A stretch of 64,000 nt of DNA from Peribacillus frigoritolerans (GCF_030676415.1 NZ_JAUUTW010000008.1:1-64000), one strand, 5' to 3'; positions 21,461 through 31,463 are shown, numbered from the stretch's first letter. Notes: a model not told the origin generated them from the sequence alone. Numbers and translations: made by a program.

Positions 21461-22096
21461 TCAAAGGGTTTTTTCTTGCTCGAATGACCATGTGAAAGGA
21501 GTGATGGAAGGTTTTATTGGATAATGATTTTGTGCTTCATAAATTCCCTGGGCAATGGTTTTGGCCATTTTTAGCACAAGATTAAGACGCGTGTTCTGCA
21601 AGACCATGAACTCCATGAATCCACTTACATTCACGATTCCTGTAATATGGGCATTTCCAACGGAAGGAAGATCTTTATTGACCCCGGCACCTGGCTTTAC
21701 TGGTCCCTGGCCGATTTGAACGATGCCGACACTTTTCATTTTCCCTAAGCAAGCATCGATTCCGACTATAAAGGGATTGGCATGAATCTTTTTAATTTCA
21801 TTTAATTTCTCCTGTAAATTCATCGCATGTATAGGGTCATCCAGAGTGCCATAAACATGGAATGAAGAAGAACTGTTTTCAGCTTTTTCACTAAGCAGAG
21901 TGCCGACAAGTGGTCCGAGTGAATCGCCTGTGGAACGGTCTGTGCCTATACAGACGATGACGATTGGTTGAAGCTTTCCGGTTGGTAGGAGGTTGATTAA
22001 TTCCTGGGAAATTTGTTTGGATGCATCCGTATCTTCATGCAGGATGCGACTCAATCTATTTTTATTATTATTAAATAGACTAGAATTCAGATTCAT
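21461..22096 (-). CDS. yyaC: Sporulation protein YyaC (DUF1256, GPR-like)
   Basis: A 211-residue protein of the YyaC/DUF1256 family, related in fold to the germination protease that degrades small acid-soluble spore proteins. The conserved segments PIVIVCIGTDRSTGDSLGPLVG, FIVGIDACLGKMKSVG and GPVKPGAGVNKDLPSVGN are visible. The gene is on the opposite strand to its neighbours, as in B. subtilis near spo0J. AAAGGAGTTGAG precedes the ATG. It is expected to be expressed during sporulation, but I could not assign a firm sporulation sigma promoter. Confidence 0.88.
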   Translation of the reverse strand: MNLNSSLFNNNKNRLSRILHEDTDASKQISQELINLLPTGKLQPIVIVCIGTDRSTGDSLGPLVGTLLSEKAENSSSSFHVYGTLDDPIHAMNLQEKLNEIKKIHANPFIVGIDACLGKMKSVGIVQIGQGPVKPGAGVNKDLPSVGNAHITGIVNVSGFMEFMVLQNTRLNLVLKMAKTIAQGIYEAQNHYPIKPSITPFTWSFEQEKTL

Positions 22097-22488
22097 CGGC
22101 TCAACTCCTTTACTTTATTTGGTATTACAGTATACGGATAAAAAGGGAAAAATATACGGTATTTAACATGATGGATGAGGGATTTTTTTGTAGAACATGC
22201 AAACAGGTGAAGGGGAAATGAATCGACGTTCTTCCTCTACCAATTGCTTTCATTTATACTTTCTAGTAAATAATTACTTGAATATCTGGGGGAAACCTTC
22301 TAATTCTTTTACCTATATACCCATAATTTTTTTGTACAGAAACCATTATTTATTGATAAAATAGAGAAAATCTCTCTAACTCATGGTTATCTCAATGCAT
22401 GATGGGTAGAGGAATACGTCTATATGGGAAAAAATCATATAGAAGATATAGAAGTTTTGCAGTTATTTGCATGAGGCAGGAGGAAAAT
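22097..22488. other. yyaC-mscS divergent intergenic region
   Basis: These 392 bases separate divergent genes. A weak plus-strand promoter candidate is TTGTAC at 22332-22337 with GATAAA or TAAAAT near 22355-22362. A 48-codon plus-strand frame (22218-22364) has no protein-like character. Nothing else is supported here. Confidence 0.4.
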
Positions 22489-23325
22489 ATGGATCGCATT
22501 TATGATAACGTTTCAAAAGAGATATTGGATGAGAAGATATGGCTGCTGATGGGCGAGGGCATTATTAAAATCTTCCTTGTTCTGTTGTTATCGCGTATTA
22601 TTATTACAATAGGAAAGACTATTCTGAATAAATTTTTCAAAGCACGTTTAAGAAGTCCCATTCGGGTATCGGAGCGCAGGGAAGCGACACTCATTAAATT
22701 GCTGGAAAATATCATTACCTATGTCTTCAATTTCATTGCCTTGTTGATGATTCTGGAGATTCTTGGTCTTCATGTAATGCCATTACTCGCTGGTGCCGGT
22801 GTTCTCGGTTTGGCCATTGGTTTTGGCGCACAAAGTTTGGTCAAGGATATAATTACCGGGTTTTTCGTTATTTTTGAAGATCATTTCTCGGTTGGGGATT
22901 ATATTAAAATCAATACTTTTGAAGGGGAAGTCATTGAAATCGGGCTTCGTACGACGAAAATTAAAAGCGGTGCAGGGGAATTGCACTTCATACCCAACGG
23001 CAGCATCATCCAGGTTACGAATTATTCCATTTTAAACAGTGTGGCTGTGGTTGACGTGACCATACCTAACGATGGATCGGTCGAGCGTGCTGAGAAGGTG
23101 CTGATTGATCTTTTAAACAGTATGGAAGGTAAATACGAAGCCTTGATCAAAGCACCTGAATTTTTGGGAATTGAAAAAATCAGTCCTGAAGAAATCGTCT
23201 TTCGGATTAAAGCGGAAACAAAGCCGATGCATCACATTGAAATCAGTAGGATATTAAGAAAAGAAATAAGTGCTGCGCTTGATTCAAGTGGGATTAAATC
23301 TACGTACAATGGCAGCGAGTCATAG
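22489..23325 (+). CDS. Small-conductance mechanosensitive channel (MscS family)
   Basis: An MscS-type channel that releases solutes on hypo-osmotic shock. The product is about 278 residues with two or three N-terminal membrane helices. The Gly/Ala-rich pore helix follows (LAGAGVLGLAIGFGAQSLVKD), then the beta domain (FFVIFEDHFSVGDYI, LHFIPNGSI) and the C-terminal alpha/beta part. I choose the ATG at 22489, five bases after AGGAGG; the upstream in-frame ATG at 22399 has no ribosome site. DUF951 and ychF follow. Confidence 0.9.
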   Translation: MDRIYDNVSKEILDEKIWLLMGEGIIKIFLVLLLSRIIITIGKTILNKFFKARLRSPIRVSERREATLIKLLENIITYVFNFIALLMILEILGLHVMPLLAGAGVLGLAIGFGAQSLVKDIITGFFVIFEDHFSVGDYIKINTFEGEVIEIGLRTTKIKSGAGELHFIPNGSIIQVTNYSILNSVAVVDVTIPNDGSVERAEKVLIDLLNSMEGKYEALIKAPEFLGIEKISPEEIVFRIKAETKPMHHIEISRILRKEISAALDSSGIKSTYNGSES

Positions 23326-23345
23326 GAATTAGGGGGCTCATGGTT

Positions 23346-23543
23346 ATGGAAGAAAAGGAATTTGCACTTAAGGATATTGTGGAAATGAAGAAACCACATC
23401 CCTGTGGAGTGAATAAGTGGAGAATTATACGGCTCGGTATGGATATCCGGATAAAATGTGAAGGGTGCGGTCATAGCGTGATGCTGCCTCGACGTGAATT
23501 CGCGAAGAAAATGAAAAAAGTTCTGCAAAAGCATGAGGAGTGA
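23346..23543 (+). CDS. yyzM: DUF951 family small protein YyzM
   Basis: A 65-residue protein with two Cys positions typical of DUF951: MKKPHPCG and IKCEGCGHSVMLPRREF, likely a small beta-barrel nucleic-acid or zinc-binding fold; function unknown. The B. subtilis homologue YyzM sits at the same place. The ATG at 23346 is 9 bases after AGGGGG; an ATG at 23340 is in frame but only 3 bases from it. A terminator overlaps its stop codon. Confidence 0.85.
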   Translation: MEEKEFALKDIVEMKKPHPCGVNKWRIIRLGMDIRIKCEGCGHSVMLPRREFAKKMKKVLQKHEE

Positions 23544-23557
23544 TCATGCTTTTTTTT
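23531..23557 (+). terminator. yyzM terminator
   Basis: GCATGA and TCATGC pair across the stop codon of the small gene and are followed by eight Ts. Confidence 0.8.
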
Positions 23558-23710
23558 CGGAGTGAAAGCAGTCCTGTCATCTCAATGATTTACTTGTCTT
23601 TTTAGGAAGCGAAATCTATAATTGGGAAAGGTTTAGGTAATTGGATGGTCTTTATAGAAGATCAGTTCTTTTCCCATATGTACGAATCATCTTGAAGGAG
23701 TGAAATATAA

Positions 23711-24811
23711 ATGGCTTTAACAGCTGGTATAGTCGGTTTGCCTAACGTAGGTAAATCCACTTTATTTAATGCAATTACTCAGGCAGGTGCGGAATCTGCC
23801 AACTATCCTTTCTGTACGATCGACCCAAATGTCGGGATTGTGGAAGTGCCAGATCACCGTCTGCAAAAATTGACTGAATTGGTAAAACCGAAAAAGACGG
23901 TTCCGACAGCATTTGAATTCACGGATATCGCCGGGATTGTAAAAGGAGCAAGTAAAGGAGAAGGATTGGGTAATAAATTCCTTTCCCATATCCGTCAAGT
24001 GGATGCAATTTGTCAAGTCGTCCGTTGTTTTGCAGACGATAACATTACCCATGTTTCAGGAAAAGTAAATCCAATCGATGATATCGAAGTCATCAACCTA
24101 GAATTGATCCTTGCCGATTTGGAATCTGTTGTCAAACGCATCGACCGTGTCGGAAAAATGGCCAAGCAAAAAGATAAAGCCGCTGTGGCAGAACATGAAA
24201 TCCTTGTGGCTTTAAAAGAAGCATTGGAAGATGAAAAGCCTGCACGTTCCGTCGAGTTTACTGAAGAGCAGCAAAAAATCGTGAAGGGCATGCATTTACT
24301 TACAGCGAAGCCGACGCTTTACGTGGCGAACGTGAGCGAAGATGAAGTGGCCAATGCTGATGATAATGAATATGTACAGCAAGTTCGTGAATATGCTGCT
24401 AAGGAAAATGCCGAAGTAATCGTGATTTGTGCCAAAATCGAAGAAGAAATTGCAGAGCTTGAAGGTGAAGAAAAGGAAATGTTCCTATCTGAACTTGGCA
24501 TCGAGGAGTCAGGCCTTGATCAGTTGATCCGTGCATCTTATAATCTGCTTGGATTGGCAACATACTTTACAGCTGGTGTACAGGAAGTGCGTGCTTGGAC
24601 ATTCCGCAAAGGAATGAAAGCCCCTCAATGTGCCGGCGTCATTCACACGGACTTCGAACGTGGTTTCATCCGTGCCGAAACGGTTTCTTATACCGATTTA
24701 CTTGAAGCGGGCAGCCATGGTGCTGCAAAAGAAGCGGGGAAAGTCCGTTTGGAAGGAAAAGAATACATCGTTAATGATGGCGATGTTATCCATTTCCGTT
24801 TTAACGTGTAA
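23711..24811 (+). CDS. ychF: Obg-family ribosome-binding ATPase YchF
   Basis: A universally conserved P-loop protein that binds ATP rather than GTP and associates with ribosomes, linked to translation and stress responses. The 366-residue product has G1 GLPNVGKST, G3 DIAGIVKGASKGEGLG, no canonical NKxD (the usual reason for ATP preference in this family), a coiled-coil insert around residues 130-200, and a C-terminal TGS domain (FTAGVQEVRAWTFRKG). TGAAGGAGTG precedes the ATG. It has its own terminator. Confidence 0.96.
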   Translation: MALTAGIVGLPNVGKSTLFNAITQAGAESANYPFCTIDPNVGIVEVPDHRLQKLTELVKPKKTVPTAFEFTDIAGIVKGASKGEGLGNKFLSHIRQVDAICQVVRCFADDNITHVSGKVNPIDDIEVINLELILADLESVVKRIDRVGKMAKQKDKAAVAEHEILVALKEALEDEKPARSVEFTEEQQKIVKGMHLLTAKPTLYVANVSEDEVANADDNEYVQQVREYAAKENAEVIVICAKIEEEIAELEGEEKEMFLSELGIEESGLDQLIRASYNLLGLATYFTAGVQEVRAWTFRKGMKAPQCAGVIHTDFERGFIRAETVSYTDLLEAGSHGAAKEAGKVRLEGKEYIVNDGDVIHFRFNV

Positions 24812-24816
24812 GATTC

Positions 24817-24850
24817 AAAGACCCTACCATTCCATGTAGGGTCTTTTTTT
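24817..24850 (+). terminator. ychF terminator
   Basis: AAAGACCCTAC and GTAGGGTCTTT form a perfect 11-bp stem followed by Ts. Confidence 0.88.
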
Positions 24851-24900
24851 GAGACTTTAATTATTGGATTACAATTAATTGTAATAAGTCGATCAGTTCG

Positions 24901-24929
24901 TTGCAAAGCCTCTTTAACTATGCTATAAT
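24901..24929 (+). promoter_or_regulatory. rpsF-ssb-rpsR promoter (sigma A)
   Basis: TTGCAA at 24901-24906, a 17-bp spacer and a perfect TATAAT at 24924-24929 lie about 75 bases before rpsF. Confidence 0.85.
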
Positions 24930-24949
24930 TTTATCTTGTGAGTAATTAT

Positions 24950-24998
24950 AAATAATTGCTCCTTGCCCAATTGGGCCGCTTAGACCAAAAGGAGGTGA
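24950..24998 (+). promoter_or_regulatory. Possible S6:S18 autoregulatory leader of rpsF
   Basis: The rpsF leader holds a small perfect hairpin, GCCC-AATT-GGGC, directly followed by CCGC and then ACC. The known S6:S18-binding leader mimics helix 22 of 16S rRNA, with a CCG next to a hairpin, so this is a plausible feedback site. I judge it on this motif only and have not folded the outer stem. Confidence 0.45.
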
Positions 24999-25003
24999 CA
25001 GTG

Positions 25004-25288
25004 ATGAGAAAATACGAAATTATGTATATCATCCGTCCAAACATTGAGGAAGAAGCTAAAAAAGCTTTAGTTGAACGTTTCAACACAATCCTTTCTGATA
25101 ATGGTGCGGAAGTAGAAGCAAAAGAATGGGGTAAACGCCGTCTTGCATACGAAATCAATGATTTCCGTGATGGTTACTACATGCTTCTTAAAGTTAACGC
25201 TGAAAGTGCTGCGATTCAAGAATTCGATCGTCTTGCTAAAATCAGTGAAGACATTATTCGCCACATGGCTACTAGAGAAGAAGTATAA
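25004..25288 (+). CDS. rpsF: 30S ribosomal protein S6
   Basis: A 94-residue S6 that binds S18 and the platform of the 30S subunit. It starts [20 protein letters not shown] and has the family core [30 protein letters not shown] precedes the ATG at 25004. The longer in-frame extension to 24956 would run through the leader hairpin and is rejected. It is first in the rpsF-ssb-rpsR operon. Confidence 0.97.
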   Translation: MRKYEIMYIIRPNIEEEAKKALVERFNTILSDNGAEVEAKEWGKRRLAYEINDFRDGYYMLLKVNAESAAIQEFDRLAKISEDIIRHMATREEV

Positions 25289-25315
25289 TTCGATATTTAA
25301 TATAAATTCTAATCT

Positions 25316-25331
25316 TGTTTCACATGGAACA
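25316..25331. other. parS-like site between rpsF and ssb
   Basis: TGTTTCACATGGAACA matches the parS consensus TGTTNCACGTGAAACA at 14 of 16 positions and is flanked by CT and AG, extending the palindrome to CTTGTT...AACAAG. The central CG is CA here, which usually weakens ParB binding. It could instead be an mRNA hairpin in the operon. Confidence 0.45.
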
Positions 25332-25357
25332 AGCTTGAAACCTAGGGGTTGATTCTG

Positions 25358-25885
25358 ATGATGAATCGCGTAGTTTTGGTAGGACGCTTAACTAAAGATC
25401 CTGAATTACGATATACACCTAATGGAGTTCCCGTAGCTACCTTTACTTTAGCTGTGAACCGTAGTTTTACGAATCAGCAGGGTGAACGTGAAGCGGATTT
25501 CATTAACTGTGTAGTTTGGCGTAAACCGGCAGAAAATGTAGCTAACTTCTTGAAAAAGGGCAGTTTAGCTGGCGTGGATGGACGTGTCCAAACACGTAAT
25601 TATGAAGGACAAGACGGCAAACGCGTATATGTGACGGAGATTCTGGCTGAGAGCGTTCAATTCCTTGAACCACGAAGCAGTTCAGCGGGTGAAAGAAATG
25701 AAGGCGGTTCTTACGGTGGGGGTCAAAGAAGTTATGGCAATAATAACGGAAATGACAACAATTCGTATGGACAAAATCCTAATCAGAATCAACGGAGCAA
25801 TAACAACTACACTCGTGTAGATGATGATCCATTTGCAAATGACGGTAAAACAATCGACATTTCAGATGACGATCTTCCATTTTAA
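25358..25885 (+). CDS. ssb: Single-stranded DNA-binding protein SsbA
   Basis: The replication SSB: an OB fold at residues 1-105 ([40 protein letters not shown]), a Gly/Asn/Gln-rich flexible linker, and the acidic C-terminal tip DISDDDLPF that recruits repair proteins. I choose the ATG at 25358, 9 bases after AGGGG, which aligns with B. subtilis MLNRVVLV; the next ATG is also possible. It lies between rpsF and rpsR, as in most Firmicutes. It is 175 residues. Confidence 0.97.
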   Translation: MMNRVVLVGRLTKDPELRYTPNGVPVATFTLAVNRSFTNQQGEREADFINCVVWRKPAENVANFLKKGSLAGVDGRVQTRNYEGQDGKRVYVTEILAESVQFLEPRSSSAGERNEGGSYGGGQRSYGNNNGNDNNSYGQNPNQNQRSNNNYTRVDDDPFANDGKTIDISDDDLPF

Positions 25886-25932
25886 ACAGCCGTTTAAAAT
25901 GAAAATTTAAAAAGCAGGGAGGGAAATTTATT

Positions 25933-26172
25933 ATGGCAATGGGTGGACGTAAAGGACGCGGTAAGCGTAAAAAGGTTTGTTATTTCACATCTAACGGAAT
26001 CACTAAAATTGATTACAAAGATGTAGATCTTCTTAAAAAATTCGTCTCAGAACGCGGTAAAATTTTACCACGTCGTGTAACTGGCACAAGCGCTAAATAT
26101 CAACGTAAATTAACGATTGCTATTAAACGCTCACGTACTATGGCATTACTACCATATGTATCTGGTGAATAA
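25933..26172 (+). CDS. rpsR: 30S ribosomal protein S18
   Basis: A 79-residue basic S18, with [19 protein letters not shown] and ending ALLPYVSGE as in Bacillus. It binds with S6 to the 30S platform. GGGAGGGAA precedes the ATG. It is last in the rpsF-ssb-rpsR operon, and two terminators follow. Confidence 0.97.
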   Translation: MAMGGRKGRGKRKKVCYFTSNGITKIDYKDVDLLKKFVSERGKILPRRVTGTSAKYQRKLTIAIKRSRTMALLPYVSGE

Positions 26173-26178
26173 TAAATT

Positions 26179-26214
26179 GGCACATTGAGGAGTTATCCTT
26201 AATGTGCCTTTTTT
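26179..26214 (+). terminator. rpsR terminator 1
   Basis: GGCACATT and AATGTGCC form an 8-bp stem followed by six Ts. Confidence 0.85.
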
Positions 26215-26236
26215 ATAAGTTGTCACTTATGATTGA

Positions 26237-26260
26237 AAACCGCTGAATTGCGGTTTTTTT
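26237..26260 (+). terminator. rpsR terminator 2
   Basis: AACCGC and GCGGTT form a short stem followed by more Ts, a back-up to the first terminator. Confidence 0.75.
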
Positions 26261-26407
26261 ATTTCAAAAGGAAGTTATCCGGACGTTTTCCTCAGAAAAA
26301 ATAATCATATCCTAAAAAAGAATGTGATGTTTGAAATATCCTGGCCGTAACGGATACAATATAAAGATGGAGATAAGACATCAATCATAACAGGGGGTGA
26401 AATAAAG

Positions 26408-27355
26408 ATGAATAGCGGGAGACGAATTGCCGAGGGCGGAGCACTTCTGGCACTATATTGCATTTTATTGTTCATCACCATTCAAGTCCCACTATTGGGT
26501 ATTTTCACTACTTTCTTTTTACCCATTCCATTCATACTGGTCACAATCAAACAAAAGTTATCGTGGAGCCTTGGTTACTTATTTGTAGCCTCGTTATTGT
26601 CGATTCTCATCGGGACGATATTGTCTGTTCCGCTGACCTTGCTCATGGGGGCGACGGGAATTGCGATCGGCCATTTTTTGAAAAAGGACAAACCGATGGC
26701 ACCTATGTTCATAAGCGCAGTCCTTGTCTTCCTGGGAGGCATTTTATTAATATATGCAGCTTCAGTGTTGATAACGGATGTTAATTACATAGAAGAATCG
26801 ATGAACATGGCTGAGGGGTCCCTCGAAAATACAATCGGCATCATGGATTCCTTTGGACAGGCACCGACGGAACAAGTCAAAAAGCGGATGTATGAATCAA
26901 TCGATATGATAAATACGTTGATGCCCAGTTTGTTCGTCTTGATGTCCGTCATCATGGTTTTATTAATTTTCTTTGCGGCCCATCCCATTTTGAAAAGATT
27001 CAGTGATAAGGCGTTAAAATGGCCCCATTTTCGAGATCTGCGACTCCCGAAAAGCCTTTTATGGTATTATTTAATTACGATGCTTCTTGCTCTTTTTGTG
27101 AATACGGACAAGAACAGTTTTGTATATATGGCCATAACGAACCTATTTTTCATACTGCAGTTCTTCATTTTATTACAAGGATATTCCCTGATATTCTATA
27201 TCGCTCATGTTAAGTCATGGGCTAAGGCCATACCTGTTTTAATCGTGGTTTTTTCTTTGCTTCTGCCGATTCCGATTATTACGACGGCCGTCCGATTTTT
27301 AGGTATAATAGATTTAGGCTTTCCTTTTAGGGAGACAATCAAGAAAAAGGAATAG
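26408..27355 (+). CDS. yybS: Membrane protein YybS (DUF2232)
   Basis: A 315-residue polytopic membrane protein of the YybS/DUF2232 family, with about eight hydrophobic segments. It resembles S components of ECF-type transporters in topology, but its role is unknown. Its position directly upstream of gdpP and rplI is conserved in Bacillus. CAGGGGGTGAAATAAAG precedes the ATG. Confidence 0.9.
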   Translation: MNSGRRIAEGGALLALYCILLFITIQVPLLGIFTTFFLPIPFILVTIKQKLSWSLGYLFVASLLSILIGTILSVPLTLLMGATGIAIGHFLKKDKPMAPMFISAVLVFLGGILLIYAASVLITDVNYIEESMNMAEGSLENTIGIMDSFGQAPTEQVKKRMYESIDMINTLMPSLFVLMSVIMVLLIFFAAHPILKRFSDKALKWPHFRDLRLPKSLLWYYLITMLLALFVNTDKNSFVYMAITNLFFILQFFILLQGYSLIFYIAHVKSWAKAIPVLIVVFSLLLPIPIITTAVRFLGIIDLGFPFRETIKKKE

Positions 27356-27396
27356 AAGACTTTTTTGTAAAACAGATGCTTTTAGGAGCTGAAACT

Positions 27397-29367
27397 ATGC
27401 CATCTTATTTGAAAGAATACTCGATTAAGTCCCCATTGTATGGGGTGCTGGCCGCGGTCGTTTTCCTTTTGGGCGTACTGGCTTATTATAATTGGGTTAT
27501 TGCACTTGTTGGACTATTGATTCTTGCTGGTTTATTTTATTTAACATTAAGAATGGTAGAAAAAAAGCAACGGAAGACCGAAGAGTATATAACGACTTTA
27601 TCCTACCGTTTAAAGAAGGTGGGCGAGGAAGCGTTATTGGAAATGCCGATTGGGATCATGCTCTTTAATGAGGATTTTTACATTGAATGGACCAATCCAT
27701 TCCTGGCTTCTTGTTTTAGTGAAGACTCCTTGGCAGGAAGATCGCTATACGATGTTGCGGACTCGATAGTACCGTTAATCAAGCAAGAGATCGAGACAGA
27801 GACACTTACGCTCCACGATCGGAAATTCAAGGTGGTCCATAAGCGTGATGAAAGGCTTCTTTACTTTTTTGATGTGACGGAGCAAGTGGAAATTGAGAAA
27901 TTATATGAAGATGAGCGAACGGCAATTGCGATCATTCTTCTTGATAACTATGATGATTTGACACAGGGTATGGATGATCAGCGTAAAAGCAGCATTAACA
28001 GCTTGGTTACCTCACTTCTTGATAAATGGGCAAGGGATAATGGCGTTTTCTTTAAACGGGTTTCCTCGGAACGATTCATCGCTGTCTTTAATGAGCATAT
28101 CCTTCAGCAGCTTGAGAAGGGGAAATTCTCGATTTTGGATGAAATCAGGGAAACGACTGCCAAGCAAAATGTACCATTGACCCTGAGCATCGGTGTCGGT
28201 TCGGCCGTGTCATCCTTGCCGGAACTAGGTACGCTTGCACAGTCTAGCTTGGATCTCGCTTTAGGACGTGGCGGTGACCAGGTAGCCATAAAGCAAGCGA
28301 ATGGAAAAGTGAAATTCTATGGCGGCAAAACCAATCCGATGGAAAAACGCACCAGGGTCCGTGCCCGTGTGATTTCCCATGCATTGAAGGATATAGTCCT
28401 TGATAGCGATAAAGTCATTGTCATGGGCCATAAAAACCCGGATATGGACGCAATCGGTTCAGCGATCGGCATCTTGAAAGTTGCCCAGATGAATGAACGT
28501 GAAGGCTATATTGTCATTAACACCCAGCAGCTCGATAGCAGTGTCCTTCGTTTGATGGAAGAGATTAAAAATAAAGAAGAGCTGTATGCCCGGTTCATAA
28601 CACCTGATGATGCATTTGAAATGATTACGGATGAGACCTTGCTGGTTGTGGTCGATACACATAAACCTTCCATGGTAATTGAAGAGCGGTTATTGAATAG
28701 GATCGATAAGGTTGTAGTCATCGACCATCATCGCCGGGGTGAGGAGTTCATCAAGAATTCATTGCTCGTCTATATGGAGCCCTATGCATCTTCAACAGCA
28801 GAACTTGTAACCGAACTGCTTGAATATCAGCCGAAACGCTCAAAGATTGATATGCTGGAGTCGACGGCGCTTCTTGCAGGTATCATCGTCGATACGAAAA
28901 GCTTCACCTTAAGAACAGGTTCACGTACTTTCGATGCAGCCTCTTATCTAAGGGCGCATGGAGCTGATACGGTACTTGTCCAGAAATTCTTAAAAGAAGA
29001 CGTGGACACCTATATCAAACGTTCGAAGCTCATTGAAGAAGTCATCTTTTATAAAAAGGGAATTGCCATTGCCGCGGCAAAAACCGATCAGGTTCATAAT
29101 CAGGTGCTCATTGCTCAGGCTGCGGACACCCTATTGACCATGGATGGCGTTGTCGCTTCCTTTGTAATGGCTAAGCGATCTGATGATACAGTTGGCATAA
29201 GTGCGCGTTCTCTTGGTGATATCAATGTACAGGTGATCATGGAAATGTTGAATGGAGGCGGACATCTAACAAATGCCGCCACTCAACAGGTATGCTCCAT
29301 TGATGAAGCCGAAAGTCGATTAAAATCAGCTATTGATGAATATTTAGAAGGGGGACAAAAAGAATGA
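27397..29367 (+). CDS. gdpP: Cyclic-di-AMP phosphodiesterase GdpP
   Basis: A membrane enzyme that hydrolyses c-di-AMP to pApA. The product is about 656 residues with two N-terminal helices, a PAS-like domain ([17 protein letters not shown]) that in homologues binds heme, a degenerate GGDEF domain ([26 protein letters not shown]), and DHH-DHHA1 catalytic domains ([40 protein letters not shown]). I choose the ATG at 27397 (MPSYLKEYS), preceded by TAGGAG at a proper distance and matching B. subtilis YybT. It overlaps rplI by 4 bases. Confidence 0.96.
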   Translation: MPSYLKEYSIKSPLYGVLAAVVFLLGVLAYYNWVIALVGLLILAGLFYLTLRMVEKKQRKTEEYITTLSYRLKKVGEEALLEMPIGIMLFNEDFYIEWTNPFLASCFSEDSLAGRSLYDVADSIVPLIKQEIETETLTLHDRKFKVVHKRDERLLYFFDVTEQVEIEKLYEDERTAIAIILLDNYDDLTQGMDDQRKSSINSLVTSLLDKWARDNGVFFKRVSSERFIAVFNEHILQQLEKGKFSILDEIRETTAKQNVPLTLSIGVGSAVSSLPELGTLAQSSLDLALGRGGDQVAIKQANGKVKFYGGKTNPMEKRTRVRARVISHALKDIVLDSDKVIVMGHKNPDMDAIGSAIGILKVAQMNEREGYIVINTQQLDSSVLRLMEEIKNKEELYARFITPDDAFEMITDETLLVVVDTHKPSMVIEERLLNRIDKVVVIDHHRRGEEFIKNSLLVYMEPYASSTAELVTELLEYQPKRSKIDMLESTALLAGIIVDTKSFTLRTGSRTFDAASYLRAHGADTVLVQKFLKEDVDTYIKRSKLIEEVIFYKKGIAIAAAKTDQVHNQVLIAQAADTLLTMDGVVASFVMAKRSDDTVGISARSLGDINVQVIMEMLNGGGHLTNAATQQVCSIDEAESRLKSAIDEYLEGGQKE

Positions 29368-29813
29368 AAGTAATATTTCTAAAAGACGTTAAAGGTAAAG
29401 GGAAAAAAGGGGAAGTTAAAAATGTTGCAGATGGTTATGCACATAATTTCCTGCTTAAACAAGGATTGGCCGTTGAAGCAAATAATACAAATGTAAAAAC
29501 TTTGGAAGCTCAGAAAAATAAAGAAGAATCACTTGCAGCAGAAGAGCTGCAGCATGCTGAAGAATTGAAGGTGCAGCTGGAGAAATTAACGGTTGAACTA
29601 TCTGCCAAAGCCGGTGAGGGCGGGCGTTTATTCGGTTCCATCACGACTAAACAAATTGCATCAGAGCTTCAGAAAAAAAACGGTATCAAGGTTGATAAAC
29701 GTAAAATGGAGCTTGCTGACGGCATCCGTTCTTTAGGGCATACCAAGGTTCCAGTCAAGCTTCATCCTGAAGTCACTGCTACACTGACTGTACATGTGAA
29801 AGAAATTAACTAA
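29364..29813 (+). CDS. rplI: 50S ribosomal protein L9
   Basis: A 149-residue L9 with the N-terminal RNA-binding domain ([33 protein letters not shown]), a long connecting helix and the C-terminal domain ([14 protein letters not shown]). The start overlaps the gdpP stop (ATGA), which couples translation to gdpP. GAAGGGGG precedes it. Confidence 0.97.
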   Translation: MKVIFLKDVKGKGKKGEVKNVADGYAHNFLLKQGLAVEANNTNVKTLEAQKNKEESLAAEELQHAEELKVQLEKLTVELSAKAGEGGRLFGSITTKQIASELQKKNGIKVDKRKMELADGIRSLGHTKVPVKLHPEVTATLTVHVKEIN

Positions 29814-29953
29814 TTTTAGCTGTTTCATATCTGTGAAAAATTGATAAAATAGAGATAGACGAAAAATGTGATTGGGCATGTTGTCCTTTCACTTTTTTCT
29901 TTTTTACTAGAAACATATAAAAGGTATCCTCTTAGATTGGGAGGTTTTAAGAT

Positions 29954-31318
29954 ATGATAGAACAATTTCAGGATAGGATTCCCCCTCAAAATATAGAAGC
30001 CGAACAGGCTGTACTGGGAGCCATTTTTCTAGAGCCCTCTTCATTGACCGTTACATCGGAAGTTTTGATTCCGGAGGACTTTTACAGAAGCTCTCATCAA
30101 AAGATTTTTAATGTGATGCTTAAATTGAATGACGAAGGAAAAGCTGTCGATTTGATTACGGTGACAGAGGAACTGGCTGCGACAAAAAACCTTGAAGAAG
30201 TTGGCGGTGTTTCTTATTTAAGTGAATTGGCCGGATCGGTGCCTACCGCGGCCAATATTGAATATTATGCCCGCATCGTCGAGGAGAAGTCATTGCTGCG
30301 TCGTTTGATCAGGACAGCGACCAACATCGCTCAGGAAGGCTACAGTCGCGAGGACGAGGTCGAGGAGCTGCTCGGGGAAGCAGAAAAAACGATCATGGAA
30401 GTGGCCCAGCGTAAAAATTCCGGGTCTTTTCAAAATATTAAAGATGTATTGGTTGCGACGTACGATAACATAGAAATTTTGACTACCCGTAAAGGGGATG
30501 TCACGGGAATACCGACAGGGTTTGCTGAACTGGATCGAATGACAGCGGGGTTCCAACGTAATGACCTCATTATAGTGGGTGCCCGTCCTTCGGTTGGTAA
30601 AACCGCTTTTGCATTGAATATCGCTCAAAACGTTGCGACCAAAACGGAGGAGAATGTAGCGATTTTCAGTCTTGAAATGGGTGCAGAGCAACTCGTTATG
30701 CGTATGCTCTGTGCTGAAGGGAATATCAACGCTCAGAATTTACGGACAGGTTCCTTAACTGATGAGGATTGGCGTAAACTGACGATGGCGATGGGAAGCT
30801 TGTCGAATGCCGGCATTTATATCGATGATACGCCAGGTGTGAGGATTGGTGAAATCCGTTCAAAATGCCGTCGTTTGAAGCAGGAACATGGCCTTGGCAT
30901 GATATTGATCGATTACCTGCAGTTGATTCAAGGCGATGGCCGTTCAGGCGACAACCGTCAGCAAGAGGTATCCGAGATTTCACGTTCACTCAAAGCGCTC
31001 GCTCGTGAACTTAAAGTGCCCGTCATCGCCCTTTCCCAGCTATCGCGGGGAGTGGAGCAGCGTCAGGATAAGCGCCCGATGATGTCTGATATCCGGGAAT
31101 CCGGGAGTATCGAGCAAGATGCAGATATCGTCGCATTCTTATACCGTGATGATTATTATGATAAAGAATCCGAGAACAAAAATATCATTGAAATCATTAT
31201 AGCGAAACAGCGTAATGGTCCAGTAGGCACGGTTTCGCTTGCATTCGTAAAAGAATATAATAAATTCGTTAACCTCGAACGCCGCTTCGATGATGATTCG
31301 ATGTCTCCCGGCGCATAG
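29954..31318 (+). CDS. dnaC: Replicative DNA helicase DnaC (DnaB family)
   Basis: The hexameric 5'-3' helicase at the fork, called DnaC in B. subtilis. The 454-residue product has the N-terminal DnaG-interacting domain (PPQNIEAEQAVLGAIF), a linker, and the RecA-like motor with Walker A GARPSVGKTAFALN, Walker B MILIDYLQLI, and the arginine-finger region KARELKVPVIALSQLSRGVE-like segment. GGGAGGTTTTAAGAT precedes the ATG. It follows rplI as in B. subtilis. Confidence 0.97.
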   Translation: MIEQFQDRIPPQNIEAEQAVLGAIFLEPSSLTVTSEVLIPEDFYRSSHQKIFNVMLKLNDEGKAVDLITVTEELAATKNLEEVGGVSYLSELAGSVPTAANIEYYARIVEEKSLLRRLIRTATNIAQEGYSREDEVEELLGEAEKTIMEVAQRKNSGSFQNIKDVLVATYDNIEILTTRKGDVTGIPTGFAELDRMTAGFQRNDLIIVGARPSVGKTAFALNIAQNVATKTEENVAIFSLEMGAEQLVMRMLCAEGNINAQNLRTGSLTDEDWRKLTMAMGSLSNAGIYIDDTPGVRIGEIRSKCRRLKQEHGLGMILIDYLQLIQGDGRSGDNRQQEVSEISRSLKALARELKVPVIALSQLSRGVEQRQDKRPMMSDIRESGSIEQDADIVAFLYRDDYYDKESENKNIIEIIIAKQRNGPVGTVSLAFVKEYNKFVNLERRFDDDSMSPGA

Positions 31319-31324
31319 GGAACT

Positions 31325-31358
31325 GCCTGCCATTCATGCAATGGCGGGCTTTCTTTGT
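31325..31358 (+). terminator. dnaC terminator
   Basis: GCCTGCCATT and AATGGCGGGC pair with a 5-base loop, followed by a T-rich stretch. Confidence 0.75.
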
Positions 31359-31463
31359 TTTGGGTAAAAGAAAGGGCGTTATGATAATAGAAAAAGAAAA
31401 CAAAGGGTACAATAATGATTGACAATCCAAAACCCAATGTAAAATCGGAAAGAATTTTCTCAT

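Noticed and set aside
22218..22364. 48-codon plus-strand frame starting MNRRSSSTNCFHLYFL
   Set aside because: GGGG is too close to the ATG, the composition is that of random AT-rich DNA, and the frame ends across the candidate promoter of the channel gene.
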